64,000 nt of DNA, taken from Larkinella sp049445795 (GTDB lineage: Bacteria > Bacteroidota > Bacteroidia > Cytophagales > Spirosomataceae). The notes below the pieces were generated by a model. That model was not told where the DNA came from and ran no database searches. It saw nothing but the letters and a program-made list of their open reading frames with translations. A program made the translations under genes and the position numbers. The DNA is taken from NCBI RefSeq assembly GCF_049445795.1, contig NZ_JBMSDT010000001.1, forward strand, positions 1-64,000. The letters run 5' to 3'. Positions 35,074 through 43,071 of this stretch are shown here, in pieces (the stretch's first letter is position 1; each line of letters opens with the position of its first letter).

Positions 35074-36246
35074 ATGCGGTGGACCTCTCTCGCAACGTTA
35101 TCCTTTCACGTTGCCCTGTTTTCCTGCCTAATCAGTTGCCAATCCGATCAGGAGGACCCCGAACCGGCGGCCGATTGCCTGGTAAAAGCCTCGATCAACA
35201 ACGGCCAGATCATCACCGGGGCTTACATCGTTACGTACAAACCGACCGACGACCTGCCGGTGGTGCCCAATGCCCGGGTAGGTTCGGCGGTTCAGCAATT
35301 TCTGTCCCGGCATGGCCTCAACGACCCGGAGGCCCAGGTGCTTTTTTCGGGCTCATCGACCGGTTTTCTGGCTCATGTCAGCGCTACCGAGGCCGAGCAG
35401 CTTAAAACCGACCCGGCCGTCGAGCTGGTGGAACCCGACCGCATTGTCTCGCTCTGTAGCTGCGTCGAAGTGAGCACCGCGTCTACCCTGACCTGGAACG
35501 TCAGCCAGACCGGCTACGGCCGGGGTGATCTGAATCCCGACAAAACCGCCTGGATTCTGGATACGGGCATTGATTTTGACCACCCGGACCTGAACGTGGA
35601 TGTCAGCCGCAGCCAATCGTACATTTCCGGCAAAACCGCCGACGACGACAACGGCCACGGCACCCACATCGCCGGAGTCATCGGAGCCAAAAACAACACC
35701 ATCGGTGTGACGGGTGTTGCTTCGGGGGCCACGCTGGTGGCGCTGCGGGTGCTCGACAACGAGGGCGAGGGCCGGTTGTCGGCGCTGGTTCAGGCGGTTC
35801 AGCACGTTTCCCAGAACGGCAAAGCCGGGGATGTTGTCAACATCAGCATCGGGGGCGAAGGCACGTCCACTACGCTTCAGCGGGCCATCCAGCAAGCGGC
35901 CGACAAAGGGATTCTGTTTGCCATTGCCGCCGGAAACGAAAGCGCATCGACCGAAAGCTACACCCCGGCCAGTATCAATCACCCCAACGTGTTTACGGTT
36001 TCGGCGATGGACCGCAATAACCGGTTTGCCTCTTTTTCGAATTACGGTGCATCCGTTGACATCTGTGCCTACGGTGTCCGGATTTATTCGACCTATAAAG
36101 ATGGCCGGTATGCGACCCTCTCGGGCACCTCGATGGCTTCCCCCCACGTCGCAGGCCTTTTGCTAATCCGGGGCAGCAACCTTCCGACACGCGGTTTTGT
36201 CGCAAATGATCCGGACGAAAACCCGGACCCAATTGCGGGAGAATGA
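35074..36246 (+). CDS. Subtilisin-like serine protease (S8), lipoprotein
   Basis: 390 residues. Lipoprotein signal VALFSCLISCQS, with Cys followed by Gln-Ser. The inhibitor I9 propeptide covers about 45-125 (GAYIVTYKP, and ending ELVEPDRIVSL). The catalytic domain has D163 (WILDTGIDFDHPDL), H195 (DDDNGHGTHIAGVIG), the oxyanion Asn in AAGNES, and S353 (GTSMASPHVAG). Expected at the outer membrane or periplasm, with autoprocessing of the propeptide. The region 34860-35073 upstream holds no further gene. Confidence 0.95.
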   Translation: MRWTSLATLSFHVALFSCLISCQSDQEDPEPAADCLVKASINNGQIITGAYIVTYKPTDDLPVVPNARVGSAVQQFLSRHGLNDPEAQVLFSGSSTGFLAHVSATEAEQLKTDPAVELVEPDRIVSLCSCVEVSTASTLTWNVSQTGYGRGDLNPDKTAWILDTGIDFDHPDLNVDVSRSQSYISGKTADDDNGHGTHIAGVIGAKNNTIGVTGVASGATLVALRVLDNEGEGRLSALVQAVQHVSQNGKAGDVVNISIGGEGTSTTLQRAIQQAADKGILFAIAAGNESASTESYTPASINHPNVFTVSAMDRNNRFASFSNYGASVDICAYGVRIYSTYKDGRYATLSGTSMASPHVAGLLLIRGSNLPTRGFVANDPDENPDPIAGE

Positions 36247-36306
36247 TCCATTAAGGCGATTTGGTGTTTGGGGCAAACCAGAAAAAATCTCGGTTACAAT
36301 TGGAAA

Positions 36307-36337
36307 AATTCTACCGGTAATGCATGCCGGTAGAATT
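36307..36337. other. Perfect 11-base inverted repeat AATTCTACCGG/CCGGTAGAATT
   Basis: Arms 36307-36317 and 36327-36337, loop TAATGCATG. It stands about 60 bases after the protease stop; a hairpin or operator. No T run directly after it. Confidence 0.55.
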
Positions 36338-36402
36338 CTACGCTTCTTTTCTTGCTTAAATACAACGAATTGCCCAACTTTGCAGGATCAATGAAAAATC
36401 CC

Positions 36403-36428
36403 GGACGGCACTTCAGTGTGCCGTTTTT
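36403..36428 (+). terminator. Terminator before the sulfur cluster
   Basis: ACGGCAC (36405-36411) pairs with GTGCCGT (36418-36424), followed by TTTTT (36424-36428). It separates the protease gene from the sulfur cluster. Confidence 0.7.
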
Positions 36429-36470
36429 CATAAAAGTATTTCTCTAGTAACTATATATACCTAATTAGTT

Positions 36471-37529
36471 ATGCAACCTGTCTCAGCCGCCGACTCCACA
36501 CCGGACTCTCCCCTACCCGTCGGTCTGAACCTGAATGGCCTTAAAATTACCGTGCAGGGCGAGTCGGCATCTGAACAGGTCAGCCTGCTTCGTTCGGCTT
36601 TCCCCGATTCGGACATTGACGTTGCTCCGGATACTTCGACGCGGGCGGTTTTGCTCCGTCGGCGTAACCGCACCGAGATTGCCATTTACGTTTTCTCGGC
36701 CCTGGCGTTGATGATTGTCGGGCACCTGCTGTTCAGCTACCTGACGCTCGACCGATTGACGCTGGTCATGAATACCTTGGAACTGAACAATGATTTCTGG
36801 TACTACCTGGCGGGCGGTTTTATTGCCCAAATGATCGACGGGGCGCTCGGCATGGCCTACGGTGTCACGGCCTCGACCCTGCTGCTGACAGTAGGTGTAA
36901 GTCCGGCGGCTGTCAGCGCGAGTGTTCACACGTCGGAGATTTTTACCAGTGGGGTTTCTGGTTACATGCACCTTCGGTTTGGCAACGTCAACAGCAAGTT
37001 GTTCAAAGCCGTTCTGATTCCGGGCGTCATCGGGGCCTGTCTGGGTGCCTATGTGCTGGTGTCGCTCGAACAATATTCCGTTTATATCAAACCGGCCGTG
37101 GCGGTTTATACGGCCATTCTGGGCATCCTGATCATCCGGAAAGCCCTGGCCAAACGGATTAAGAAGAAGCCGATCAAGAAAATCGGTTTACTGGCCTGGT
37201 TTGGCGGCACGATGGATGCCATCGGCGGGGGCGGCTGGGGGCCGATTGTGTCGTCGACCCTGATTGCCAGCGGACGGCACCCGCGTTACACCATCGGTTC
37301 GGTCAACCTCGCCGAGTTTTTCATCTCCCTGTCCAGTTCCCTGACGTTCGTGACGCTCATCGGACTGACCCACTGGCAAGTCATCCTGGGTCTGATCCTG
37401 GGTGGGATGATTGCGGCCCCGATTGCCGCCATTCTTTCGACCCGGTTACCGATAAAAGCCATGATGATCATGGTCGGCGTGGTCGTTATTATTGTAAGTT
37501 TGCGAAATATTTTGTCAGTTGTGTTATAG
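36471..37529 (+). CDS. TauE/SafE family anion permease with cytosolic N-terminal extension
   Basis: 352 residues. The first ~70 residues are hydrophilic (no domain recognised). About eight membrane helices follow in two halves, with the family repeats YLAGGFIAQMIDGALGMAYG and GLLAWFGGTMDAIGGGGWGP, and a Gly-rich PxVS segment. TauE/SafE proteins move sulfite, sulfoacetate or other sulfur anions. Being the first gene of the sulfate-assimilation cluster, and with no other sulfate transporter in view, it could import sulfate or thiosulfate or export excess sulfite (inference). Confidence 0.88.
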   Translation: MQPVSAADSTPDSPLPVGLNLNGLKITVQGESASEQVSLLRSAFPDSDIDVAPDTSTRAVLLRRRNRTEIAIYVFSALALMIVGHLLFSYLTLDRLTLVMNTLELNNDFWYYLAGGFIAQMIDGALGMAYGVTASTLLLTVGVSPAAVSASVHTSEIFTSGVSGYMHLRFGNVNSKLFKAVLIPGVIGACLGAYVLVSLEQYSVYIKPAVAVYTAILGILIIRKALAKRIKKKPIKKIGLLAWFGGTMDAIGGGGWGPIVSSTLIASGRHPRYTIGSVNLAEFFISLSSSLTFVTLIGLTHWQVILGLILGGMIAAPIAAILSTRLPIKAMMIMVGVVVIIVSLRNILSVVL

Positions 37530-37530
37530 T

Positions 37531-37602
37531 ATGGGGCAAAGGGCGCAGGACATAGGGAACGTAAACAACCCTTTGCCCCATGCCCTCTGCCCTCTGCCCT
37601 TC
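37531..37602. repeat. Palindromic element, family H (GGGGCAAAGGG)
   Basis: ATGGGGCAAAGGG (37531-37543) and CCCTTTGCCCCAT (37569-37581) pair perfectly. They are followed by three 7-base units GCCCTCT, GCCCTCT, GCCCTTC, ending six bases before metZ. Confidence 0.75.
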
Positions 37603-37607
37603 AGTTC

Positions 37608-38801
37608 ATGAAAAAACAAACGAAAGCCATCCGTATCCAGACGAAGAAGTCGCAGTACCGCGAACATTCGACGCCTTTGTTTCTGACCTCCAGTTTCACG
37701 TTTGAGAGTGCCGAACAGGGAAAAGCCCTCTTCGAAGAAACCGAAGAAGGCAACATCTATTCCCGGTTTTCGAACCCCAACGTCACGGAGTTTGTCGACA
37801 AAGTGTGTATGCTCGAAAACGCCGAAGCTGGTTTAGCCACCGCAACGGGGATGGCTGCGGTTTTTGCGAGCATGGCCGGATTGCTGAAGTCGGGCGATCA
37901 TATCGTGGCTTGCCGGGCTTTGTTTGGATCAGCCCACCAAATTATTTCGCAGATTCTGACCAAGTGGGGCATTACCTATACGTACGTCGATGCCACGGCG
38001 ACCGAAGCCAACTGGGAAGAGGCCATCCAGTCGAATACCAAAATGGTGTACCTGGAAACGCCGTCGAATCCCGGCCTGGAACTGGTCGATCTGGAGATGC
38101 TCGTGCGGCTAAAACAGAAATACGGTTTTATCCTTAACGTAGATAATTGCTTTGCCACCCCGGTCCTGCAAACCCCGCTCGACCTGGGTGCGGATTTGTC
38201 AGTTCACTCGGCCACGAAATACATGGACGGCCAGGGCCGTGTGCTGGGGGGCGTCATCGTGGGTTCGGAAGAACTGATTGCGCCGATCCGGTTTTTCGCC
38301 CGGCATACCGGCCCGTCGATGTCGCCGTTCAACGCCTGGACGTTGTCGAAAAGCCTGGAAACGCTCGAACTGCGAATGGACCGCCATTGCGCCAACGCCC
38401 TGAAACTGGCCCAGGCGCTGGAGCAACACCCGGATGTTCAGACCGTGAAGTACCCCTTTCTGCCCTCCCACCCGCAGTATGAACTCGCACAGCGGCAAAT
38501 GACGGCGGGCGGTGCCATCGTAACCTTCGAAGTGGAAGGCGGTTTTGAGCGGGTGAAAGCGTTATACGAAGCCTTGAAAATTGCCTCGCTTTCGTCTAAT
38601 TTAGGGGATACGCGCACGATTGTCACCAACCCATTCACAACGACGCATTCGAAACTGAAGCCCGACGAAAAATCCGCCTTGGGCATCACCGAAGGGCTGA
38701 TTCGGGTGTCGGTCGGTCTGGAAGACGGCGACGATCTGGTAGCGGATTTTACGCAGGCGCTAGCGAAGTCGGCCGAAGCCGTTCAGTCGGCCGCCCAGTG
38801 A
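37608..38801 (+). CDS. metZ: O-succinylhomoserine sulfhydrylase
   Basis: 397 residues, Cys/Met metabolism PLP enzyme. TSSFTFESAEQGKALFE, YSRFSNPNVTEF, ETPSNPGLELVD, DNCFATPVLQTPLDLGADL and VHSATKYMDGQG with the PLP Lys are all present. It joins sulfide from the sulfite reductase in this cluster with O-succinyl- (or O-acetyl-) homoserine to make homocysteine. The MetZ type is favoured over cystathionine gamma-synthase because of the direct-sulfhydrylation context. Its leader is occupied by the palindrome at 37531-37602. Confidence 0.9.
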   Translation: MKKQTKAIRIQTKKSQYREHSTPLFLTSSFTFESAEQGKALFEETEEGNIYSRFSNPNVTEFVDKVCMLENAEAGLATATGMAAVFASMAGLLKSGDHIVACRALFGSAHQIISQILTKWGITYTYVDATATEANWEEAIQSNTKMVYLETPSNPGLELVDLEMLVRLKQKYGFILNVDNCFATPVLQTPLDLGADLSVHSATKYMDGQGRVLGGVIVGSEELIAPIRFFARHTGPSMSPFNAWTLSKSLETLELRMDRHCANALKLAQALEQHPDVQTVKYPFLPSHPQYELAQRQMTAGGAIVTFEVEGGFERVKALYEALKIASLSSNLGDTRTIVTNPFTTTHSKLKPDEKSALGITEGLIRVSVGLEDGDDLVADFTQALAKSAEAVQSAAQ

Positions 38802-38830
38802 ACTTTGGTTTACGAATAAGCTTTTAACGC

Positions 38831-39040
38831 ATGAAAACACTGACAATTCAGTTGCCGGATTCAATCAACGAGCACGATGTATTGATGCAGTTGGCCGGTG
38901 TATTGTTTGAAAAAGGGATTCTCTCCTCTGGTCAGGCTACCGAAATGGTCGGCATTAGCAAGGCAGAATTTCTTGAGTCAATCGGTCGTTACGGTATTTC
39001 AATTTTTGGCGAAACACCGGAGGACATCGAAAATTTATAG
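38831..39040 (+). CDS. UPF0175 family antitoxin
   Basis: 69 residues, starting MKTLTIQLPDSIN. LMQLAGVLFEKGILSSGQATEMVGISKAEFLE is the helix-turn-helix-like UPF0175 core, and the end ISIFGETPEDIENL is typical. It pairs with the DUF3368 PIN protein that begins six bases later; this combination is a known type II toxin-antitoxin arrangement. AT-richer than metZ before it. Confidence 0.88.
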   Translation: MKTLTIQLPDSINEHDVLMQLAGVLFEKGILSSGQATEMVGISKAEFLESIGRYGISIFGETPEDIENL

Positions 39041-39045
39041 CCAAA

Positions 39046-39501
39046 ATGATCATTGTTGCGGATACAAGTTGTCTGATTGTACTTCGTAAAATTGGATTAC
39101 TTCATCTGCTTAAAGAGCTTTACAATACAGTTACAGTAACAAATGTTGTAAGTAGTGAATGCCGATTCGAATTACCGGATTGGGTTAAAATTGTTACCAT
39201 CGAGCCCAACGTTTTTCTGGATGAATTACAACTAAAGCTGGATGCAGGTGAAGCCACTTCCATTGTACTGGCCCGCTCATTTTCAGAAAGCACCTTAATT
39301 ATTGATGAAGCAAAAGGGCGTTTGGTTGCAAAGGAATGGGGCATTTCAATTATTGACACACTCGGCGTTTTGCTGAAAGCCAAAGAAGCAGGATTGGTTC
39401 ACTCCTTAAGTCAGTTGTTAATCGAATTACGACTAAAGACTGATTTTCGATTTTCCAAAGAGATTGAAAAAGCCATTCTAGTTAAAGCCGGAGAGTTATG
39501 A
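39046..39501 (+). CDS. PIN-domain (DUF3368) toxin
   Basis: 151 residues. PIN nuclease acidic residues: IIVADTSCLIVL (Asp), AGEATSIVLA (Glu) and IIDEAKGRLVA (Asp/Glu), with IIDTLGVLLKAKEAGLV in the DUF3368 region. Predicted Mg-dependent ribonuclease held by the UPF0175 protein. The stop overlaps the start of the next gene (ATGA), so the pair sits tightly inside a run of same-strand genes in the sulfur cluster. Confidence 0.88.
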   Translation: MIIVADTSCLIVLRKIGLLHLLKELYNTVTVTNVVSSECRFELPDWVKIVTIEPNVFLDELQLKLDAGEATSIVLARSFSESTLIIDEAKGRLVAKEWGISIIDTLGVLLKAKEAGLVHSLSQLLIELRLKTDFRFSKEIEKAILVKAGEL

Positions 39502-40607
39502 AAAGACTGAAAATCGGTCTCACTGTTATCGTTCTGGCCTTGTCAAACCTGGGTCTTTTCGCACAGACTATGAAAAAACCGGTGCGCGTGGGCGTGGTGG
39601 GGCTGGTGCATTCACACGTTAACTGGATTCTGAACCGGGCCAAACAAACCGGTGATCCAACTATTGAGGTGGTTGGCATCGCCGAATCAAACCGGGAAGT
39701 AGCCGAACGCTACATGAAACGCTACGGGTTGCCGATGAGTCTGGTGTACCCCACACTGGAGGAGATGCTTGACAAAACCAAACCGGAAGCGGTGACGGCT
39801 TTTAACGAGATCAGCAACCACCTGAATGTCGTGAAGGTTTGCGCCCCGCGCGGCATTCACGTGATGGTGGAAAAACCGCTGGCCGTCAGTATCGACCAGG
39901 CCCGGCAAATGGAAGCGCTGGCGAAAAAACACAACATCCACCTGTTGACTAACTACGAAACGACCTGGTACGGCAGCAATCATAGAGCGTATAAAATGGC
40001 CGTTACCGACGGCGCGATTGGCCCGATTCGGCGGATTGTGGTTCACGACGGCCACGACGGTCCCGCGCAGATGAACAAAGAATTTGTCGCCTGGCTGACC
40101 GATCCGGTTACGAACGGCGCCGGAGCTTTGTTCGATTTCGGCTGTTACGGAGCCAACCTGGCGACTTGGTTGTTGAAGGGACAAAAACCGCTGACTGTCA
40201 GCGCCCAGACGTTGCAGATCAAACCGGATGTTTACCCGAAAGTAGACGACGATGCTACGATTTTGCTAACCTATCCGAAAACGCAGGTCGTGATTCAAGC
40301 CTCCTGGAACTGGCCATTCAGCCGGAAAGATATGGAAGTGTACGGCGAAACCGGGTATGTGTTCACGCTCGATGGAACCCGGATGCGCATCCGGCTGAAG
40401 GCGGATAAAACTGAACAAACCGCCGAAGCGGCCAAAACCGATGCGCCCGTGGGCGATCCATTTGATTATCTGGCCCAGGTGGTGCGGGGTGAAACTAAAT
40501 CGGTAGATGATTTGTCATCGTTGCAGGTGAATATGATAGTCATGGAGATTCTCGACGCAGCCCGGCAGTCGGCCAAAGCAGGCGGGAAACCCATTGCATT
40601 GAAGTAA
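39498..40607 (+). CDS. Gfo/Idh/MocA family oxidoreductase, exported
   Basis: 369 residues. Signal peptide (LKIGLTVIVLALSNLGLFAQ), then the NAD(P)-binding Rossmann fold: VRVGVVGLVHSHVNWILNRA in place of the classic GxGxxA. The dinucleotide domain contains HVMVEKPLAVSIDQARQM with the family Lys. The catalytic domain has LFDFGCYGANLATWLLKG. A periplasmic location with a bound cofactor is common for this family in Bacteroidota. Sugar or inositol substrates are usual; a role in sulfur metabolism is not evident. The start overlaps the PIN gene. Confidence 0.88.
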   Translation: MKRLKIGLTVIVLALSNLGLFAQTMKKPVRVGVVGLVHSHVNWILNRAKQTGDPTIEVVGIAESNREVAERYMKRYGLPMSLVYPTLEEMLDKTKPEAVTAFNEISNHLNVVKVCAPRGIHVMVEKPLAVSIDQARQMEALAKKHNIHLLTNYETTWYGSNHRAYKMAVTDGAIGPIRRIVVHDGHDGPAQMNKEFVAWLTDPVTNGAGALFDFGCYGANLATWLLKGQKPLTVSAQTLQIKPDVYPKVDDDATILLTYPKTQVVIQASWNWPFSRKDMEVYGETGYVFTLDGTRMRIRLKADKTEQTAEAAKTDAPVGDPFDYLAQVVRGETKSVDDLSSLQVNMIVMEILDAARQSAKAGGKPIALK

Positions 40608-40635
40608 CACAGACTATAGCTTAATTGGAACTTGA

Positions 40636-40657
40636 TACGGGCTAAAGCCCGTAGGTA
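40636..40657. repeat. Palindromic element, family E, at the cysH leader
   Basis: TACGGGCTaaAGCCCGTAGGTAC, a sequence variant with compensated arm changes (GGACT to GGGCT on one side and AGTCC to AGCCC on the other). It ends five bases before the cysH ATG. Confidence 0.7.
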
Positions 40658-40661
40658 CGCT

Positions 40662-41375
40662 ATGATTGCAGAACCTTCTTATACAATTGAAAACCTGACG
40701 GAATTGCTGGCGGGCAAGAGCGAAGTTGAAAGCTTGAAAACGCTGGCCGAATTGTTTCCGGGACAGGTTGTTTTTTCCTCCAGCTTCGGCTACGAGGATC
40801 AGGTGATCACAGATCTGATTCTGGCGAACAACCTTCCGATCCGAATTTTCTCATTGGATACGGGCCGGATGTTCGGCGAGACATATCAGGTCTGGCAGAA
40901 AACCAACAGCCGCTACGACACCAAAATTGAAGCCTATTATCCGAAAAGCGAACCGCTTGAAAAACTTTTGAGCGAGAAAGGGCCGTTCAGCTTTTACGAG
41001 TCGGTCGAAAACCGGAAAGAATGCTGTTTTATCCGGAAAGTGGAGCCGCTGAACCGGGCACTGGCGGGTAACAAAATCTGGATCACAGGCATCCGGGCCG
41101 AGCAGTCGCAAAACCGCCAGGGCATGACGCAACTGGAAAACGACGAGGTGCATAACTTATTCAAATTTCACCCGCTGATGAACTGGACGTTCGAGGAAGT
41201 GAAAGACTACGTGCGCAAGAACAACGTGCCGTACAACCCGCTCCACGACCGGGGCTTTGTCTCGATCGGTTGCCAACCCTGTACACGCGCCATCCAGGAA
41301 GGCGAAGATTTCCGGGCCGGCCGCTGGTGGTGGGAGGATAATTCGAAAAAAGAGTGCGGATTACATGCCAAATAA
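40662..41375 (+). CDS. cysH: Adenylyl-sulfate / phosphoadenylyl-sulfate reductase
   Basis: 237 residues from the ATG at 40662; an upstream TTG at 40632 would read through the palindrome. VFSSSFGYEDQVITDLI is the PP-loop, SLDTGRMFGETY follows. CC121-122 and C204/C207 (IGCQPCTRA) are the four ligands of a 4Fe-4S cluster, and C232 in KKECGLH is the catalytic thiol. The cluster cysteines mark the APS-reducing type, which fits the absence of an APS kinase in the locus. It makes sulfite from activated sulfate, with thioredoxin as donor. Confidence 0.95.
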   Translation: MIAEPSYTIENLTELLAGKSEVESLKTLAELFPGQVVFSSSFGYEDQVITDLILANNLPIRIFSLDTGRMFGETYQVWQKTNSRYDTKIEAYYPKSEPLEKLLSEKGPFSFYESVENRKECCFIRKVEPLNRALAGNKIWITGIRAEQSQNRQGMTQLENDEVHNLFKFHPLMNWTFEEVKDYVRKNNVPYNPLHDRGFVSIGCQPCTRAIQEGEDFRAGRWWWEDNSKKECGLHAK

Positions 41376-41389
41376 ACCTCCGATATACC

Positions 41390-41460
41390 CTGATGTTCTC
41401 TGATCAACCCTGTATAATAACTTTAAAAGCTGTTTCACAGGGTTGATCAGAGAACATCAG
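41390..41460. repeat. Palindromic element, family A (inverted orientation)
   Basis: Perfect 24-base arms: CTGATGTTCTCTGATCAACC + CTGT (41390-41413) and 41437-41460. The centre is ATAATAACTTTAAAAGCTGT and TTC. The same ACAGGGTTGATCAGAG words as at 21389 and 32024, with the arms in the opposite order. It lies between cysH and cysD. Confidence 0.85.
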
Positions 41461-41479
41461 AGGTTAGCAGAGATGACAT

Positions 41480-42391
41480 ATGAGTACGTATAAACTGGAT
41501 TATTTAGATCAACTTGAATCGGAAGCGATTCACATCATGCGCGAGGTAGCCGGGCAGTTCGAACGGCCTGCGCTCCTATTTTCGGGCGGCAAAGATTCCA
41601 TCACGCTGGTACATCTGGCCCGGAAAGCCTTCCGGCCCGGCAAATTCCCGTTTCCGCTGGTGCACATCGACACCGGACACAACTTTCAGGAAGCCCTCGA
41701 TTTCCGCGACTGGCTGGCCGAAAGCCTGGGCGAGAAGCTGATTGTCCGTTACGTGGAAGACACCATCCGGGAAAAGAAGCTGAAAGAGCCGACTGGCCGC
41801 AACGCCAGCCGCAACGCCTTGCAAACGTTTACGCTACTCGATACGATTGAAGAATTCGAGTTCGATGCCTGCATCGGCGGAGCCCGGCGCGACGAGGAAA
41901 AAGCGCGTGCCAAGGAACGCGTTTTCTCGGTTCGCGACGAATTCGGTTCCTGGGACCCCAAACTGCAACGCCCCGAACTCTGGAACATTTACAACGGCAA
42001 GATTCACAAGGGCGAAAACGTCCGGGTGTTCCCGATTTCGAACTGGACGGAACTGGATGTCTGGAATTACATCAAACGCGAAAACATTGCCCTGCCAGGC
42101 ATCTATTTTGCCCATGAACGCGAACTGATTCTGCGCGACGGCAAGCTGCTGGCAACGGCCAAGGGCGTGATTCAGATCGAAGAAACCGACCAGATCGTGA
42201 CGCGCAAAGTGCGTTTCCGGACGGTGGGCGACATTTCGTGCACGGCCGCCGTCGAGTCGGATGCCGACACGCTGGAAGCCGCCATTGCCGAAATTCAGGC
42301 CACCCGTATCAGCGAACGGGGCGAAACCCGGATTGACGATCAGGTGTCGGAAGCGGCCATGGAAGACCGGAAGAAGGGCGGGTATTTTTAA
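41480..42391 (+). CDS. cysD: Sulfate adenylyltransferase subunit 2
   Basis: 303 residues. PP-loop LLFSGGKDSITLVHLA, FPLVHIDTGHNFQEALDFRD, GGARRDEEKARAKERVFS and the closing EAAMEDRKKGGYF match CysD along the full length. With the GTPase CysN it makes adenosine-5'-phosphosulfate from ATP and sulfate. Normally cysN follows at once; here a toxin-antitoxin pair of 670 bases is inserted between them. Confidence 0.97.
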   Translation: MSTYKLDYLDQLESEAIHIMREVAGQFERPALLFSGGKDSITLVHLARKAFRPGKFPFPLVHIDTGHNFQEALDFRDWLAESLGEKLIVRYVEDTIREKKLKEPTGRNASRNALQTFTLLDTIEEFEFDACIGGARRDEEKARAKERVFSVRDEFGSWDPKLQRPELWNIYNGKIHKGENVRVFPISNWTELDVWNYIKRENIALPGIYFAHERELILRDGKLLATAKGVIQIEETDQIVTRKVRFRTVGDISCTAAVESDADTLEAAIAEIQATRISERGETRIDDQVSEAAMEDRKKGGYF

Positions 42392-42403
42392 GAACGGAAT
42401 GGT

Positions 42404-42643
42404 ATGCAAGTTTTAATCGAAGTGCCTGACGAGAAAGCTCAATTTGTACTGGAGTTGCTTAAAAATCTGTCGTTTGTAGAAATCAAGGATGAAAAGAGAA
42501 CCTCGTACCTTGAGCCCTTGTCCACGCAGACACAGCGTACGTTGTCGCCCAAAACCGCATCCTTGTTAGGCGCTTTTCCAGCCTTAAATAGTAGCGAATT
42601 CGACCTGGGGCGCACCGAAGCCGCAGCCCGAAAACACCTCTGA
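42404..42643 (+). CDS. Antitoxin of a PIN toxin pair (79 aa)
   Basis: Starts 12 bases after cysD. The product has an N-terminal strand-helix (MQVLIEVPDEKAQFVLELLK), KNLSFVEIKDE, and a flexible C-terminus ending RTEAAARKHL, a layout like small RelB/DUF2683-type antitoxins. The last base of its stop is the first base of the toxin start (TGATG). Family assignment is by context and layout only. Confidence 0.65.
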   Translation: MQVLIEVPDEKAQFVLELLKNLSFVEIKDEKRTSYLEPLSTQTQRTLSPKTASLLGAFPALNSSEFDLGRTEAAARKHL

Positions 42644-43071
42644 TGACGCCGACTGTATTTATCGACACCAACGTAGTTATCGATTTGCTGGCGAAAAGGG
42701 AGCCCTTCTGGCACTCGTCAGCCAGCATCTTCGATTTGGCGGAACGAGAGAAAATTACGGCTTTTATTAGCCCTCTAACGCTGGTAACGGTTTATTACGT
42801 TCTCAGGAACTACTACAAACTACCACATTCTGGCATTATACAGCAATTTGATGTCTTGTGTAGTTACATTAGCCTGGCAAGTACTTCCGAGCAACACATA
42901 TTGGCTGCTATTCAGTCAGCTTTTACTGATTTTGAAGATGCGGTTCTTTACGAAAGTGCTAAAGGCATACCAGCGCTTAGCGATATTGTCACCCGCAATC
43001 CGAAGCATTTCCTGGTCAGCGAGATTGCAATTGCTACTCCTGATGAGTTTTTAACAAAATATTCATTTTAA
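42643..43071 (+). CDS. PIN-domain toxin (VapC-like)
   Basis: 142 residues. FIDTNVVIDLLAKREPFW (Asp), ISPLTLVTVYYVLRNYY, FTDFEDAVLYESAK (Asp/Glu) and DIVTRNPKHFLVSEI (Asp plus Asn) give the full set of PIN acidic residues in the usual order. Predicted ribonuclease. Its stop TAA shares one base with the cysN start (TAATG), so cysN translation is coupled to the toxin gene. AT-richer than cysD and cysN. Confidence 0.88.
   Translation: MTPTVFIDTNVVIDLLAKREPFWHSSASIFDLAEREKITAFISPLTLVTVYYVLRNYYKLPHSGIIQQFDVLCSYISLASTSEQHILAAIQSAFTDFEDAVLYESAKGIPALSDIVTRNPKHFLVSEIAIATPDEFLTKYSF

Noticed and set aside
34949..35131. 60-codon frame on the + strand before the protease
   Set aside because: Overlaps the protease start in another frame, no conserved features.
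37582..37602. Tandem GCCCTCT units and AAGAGTT tandems considered as a CRISPR array or VNTR
   Set aside because: Units are 7 bases, directly joined without spacers, and form part of palindromic elements.
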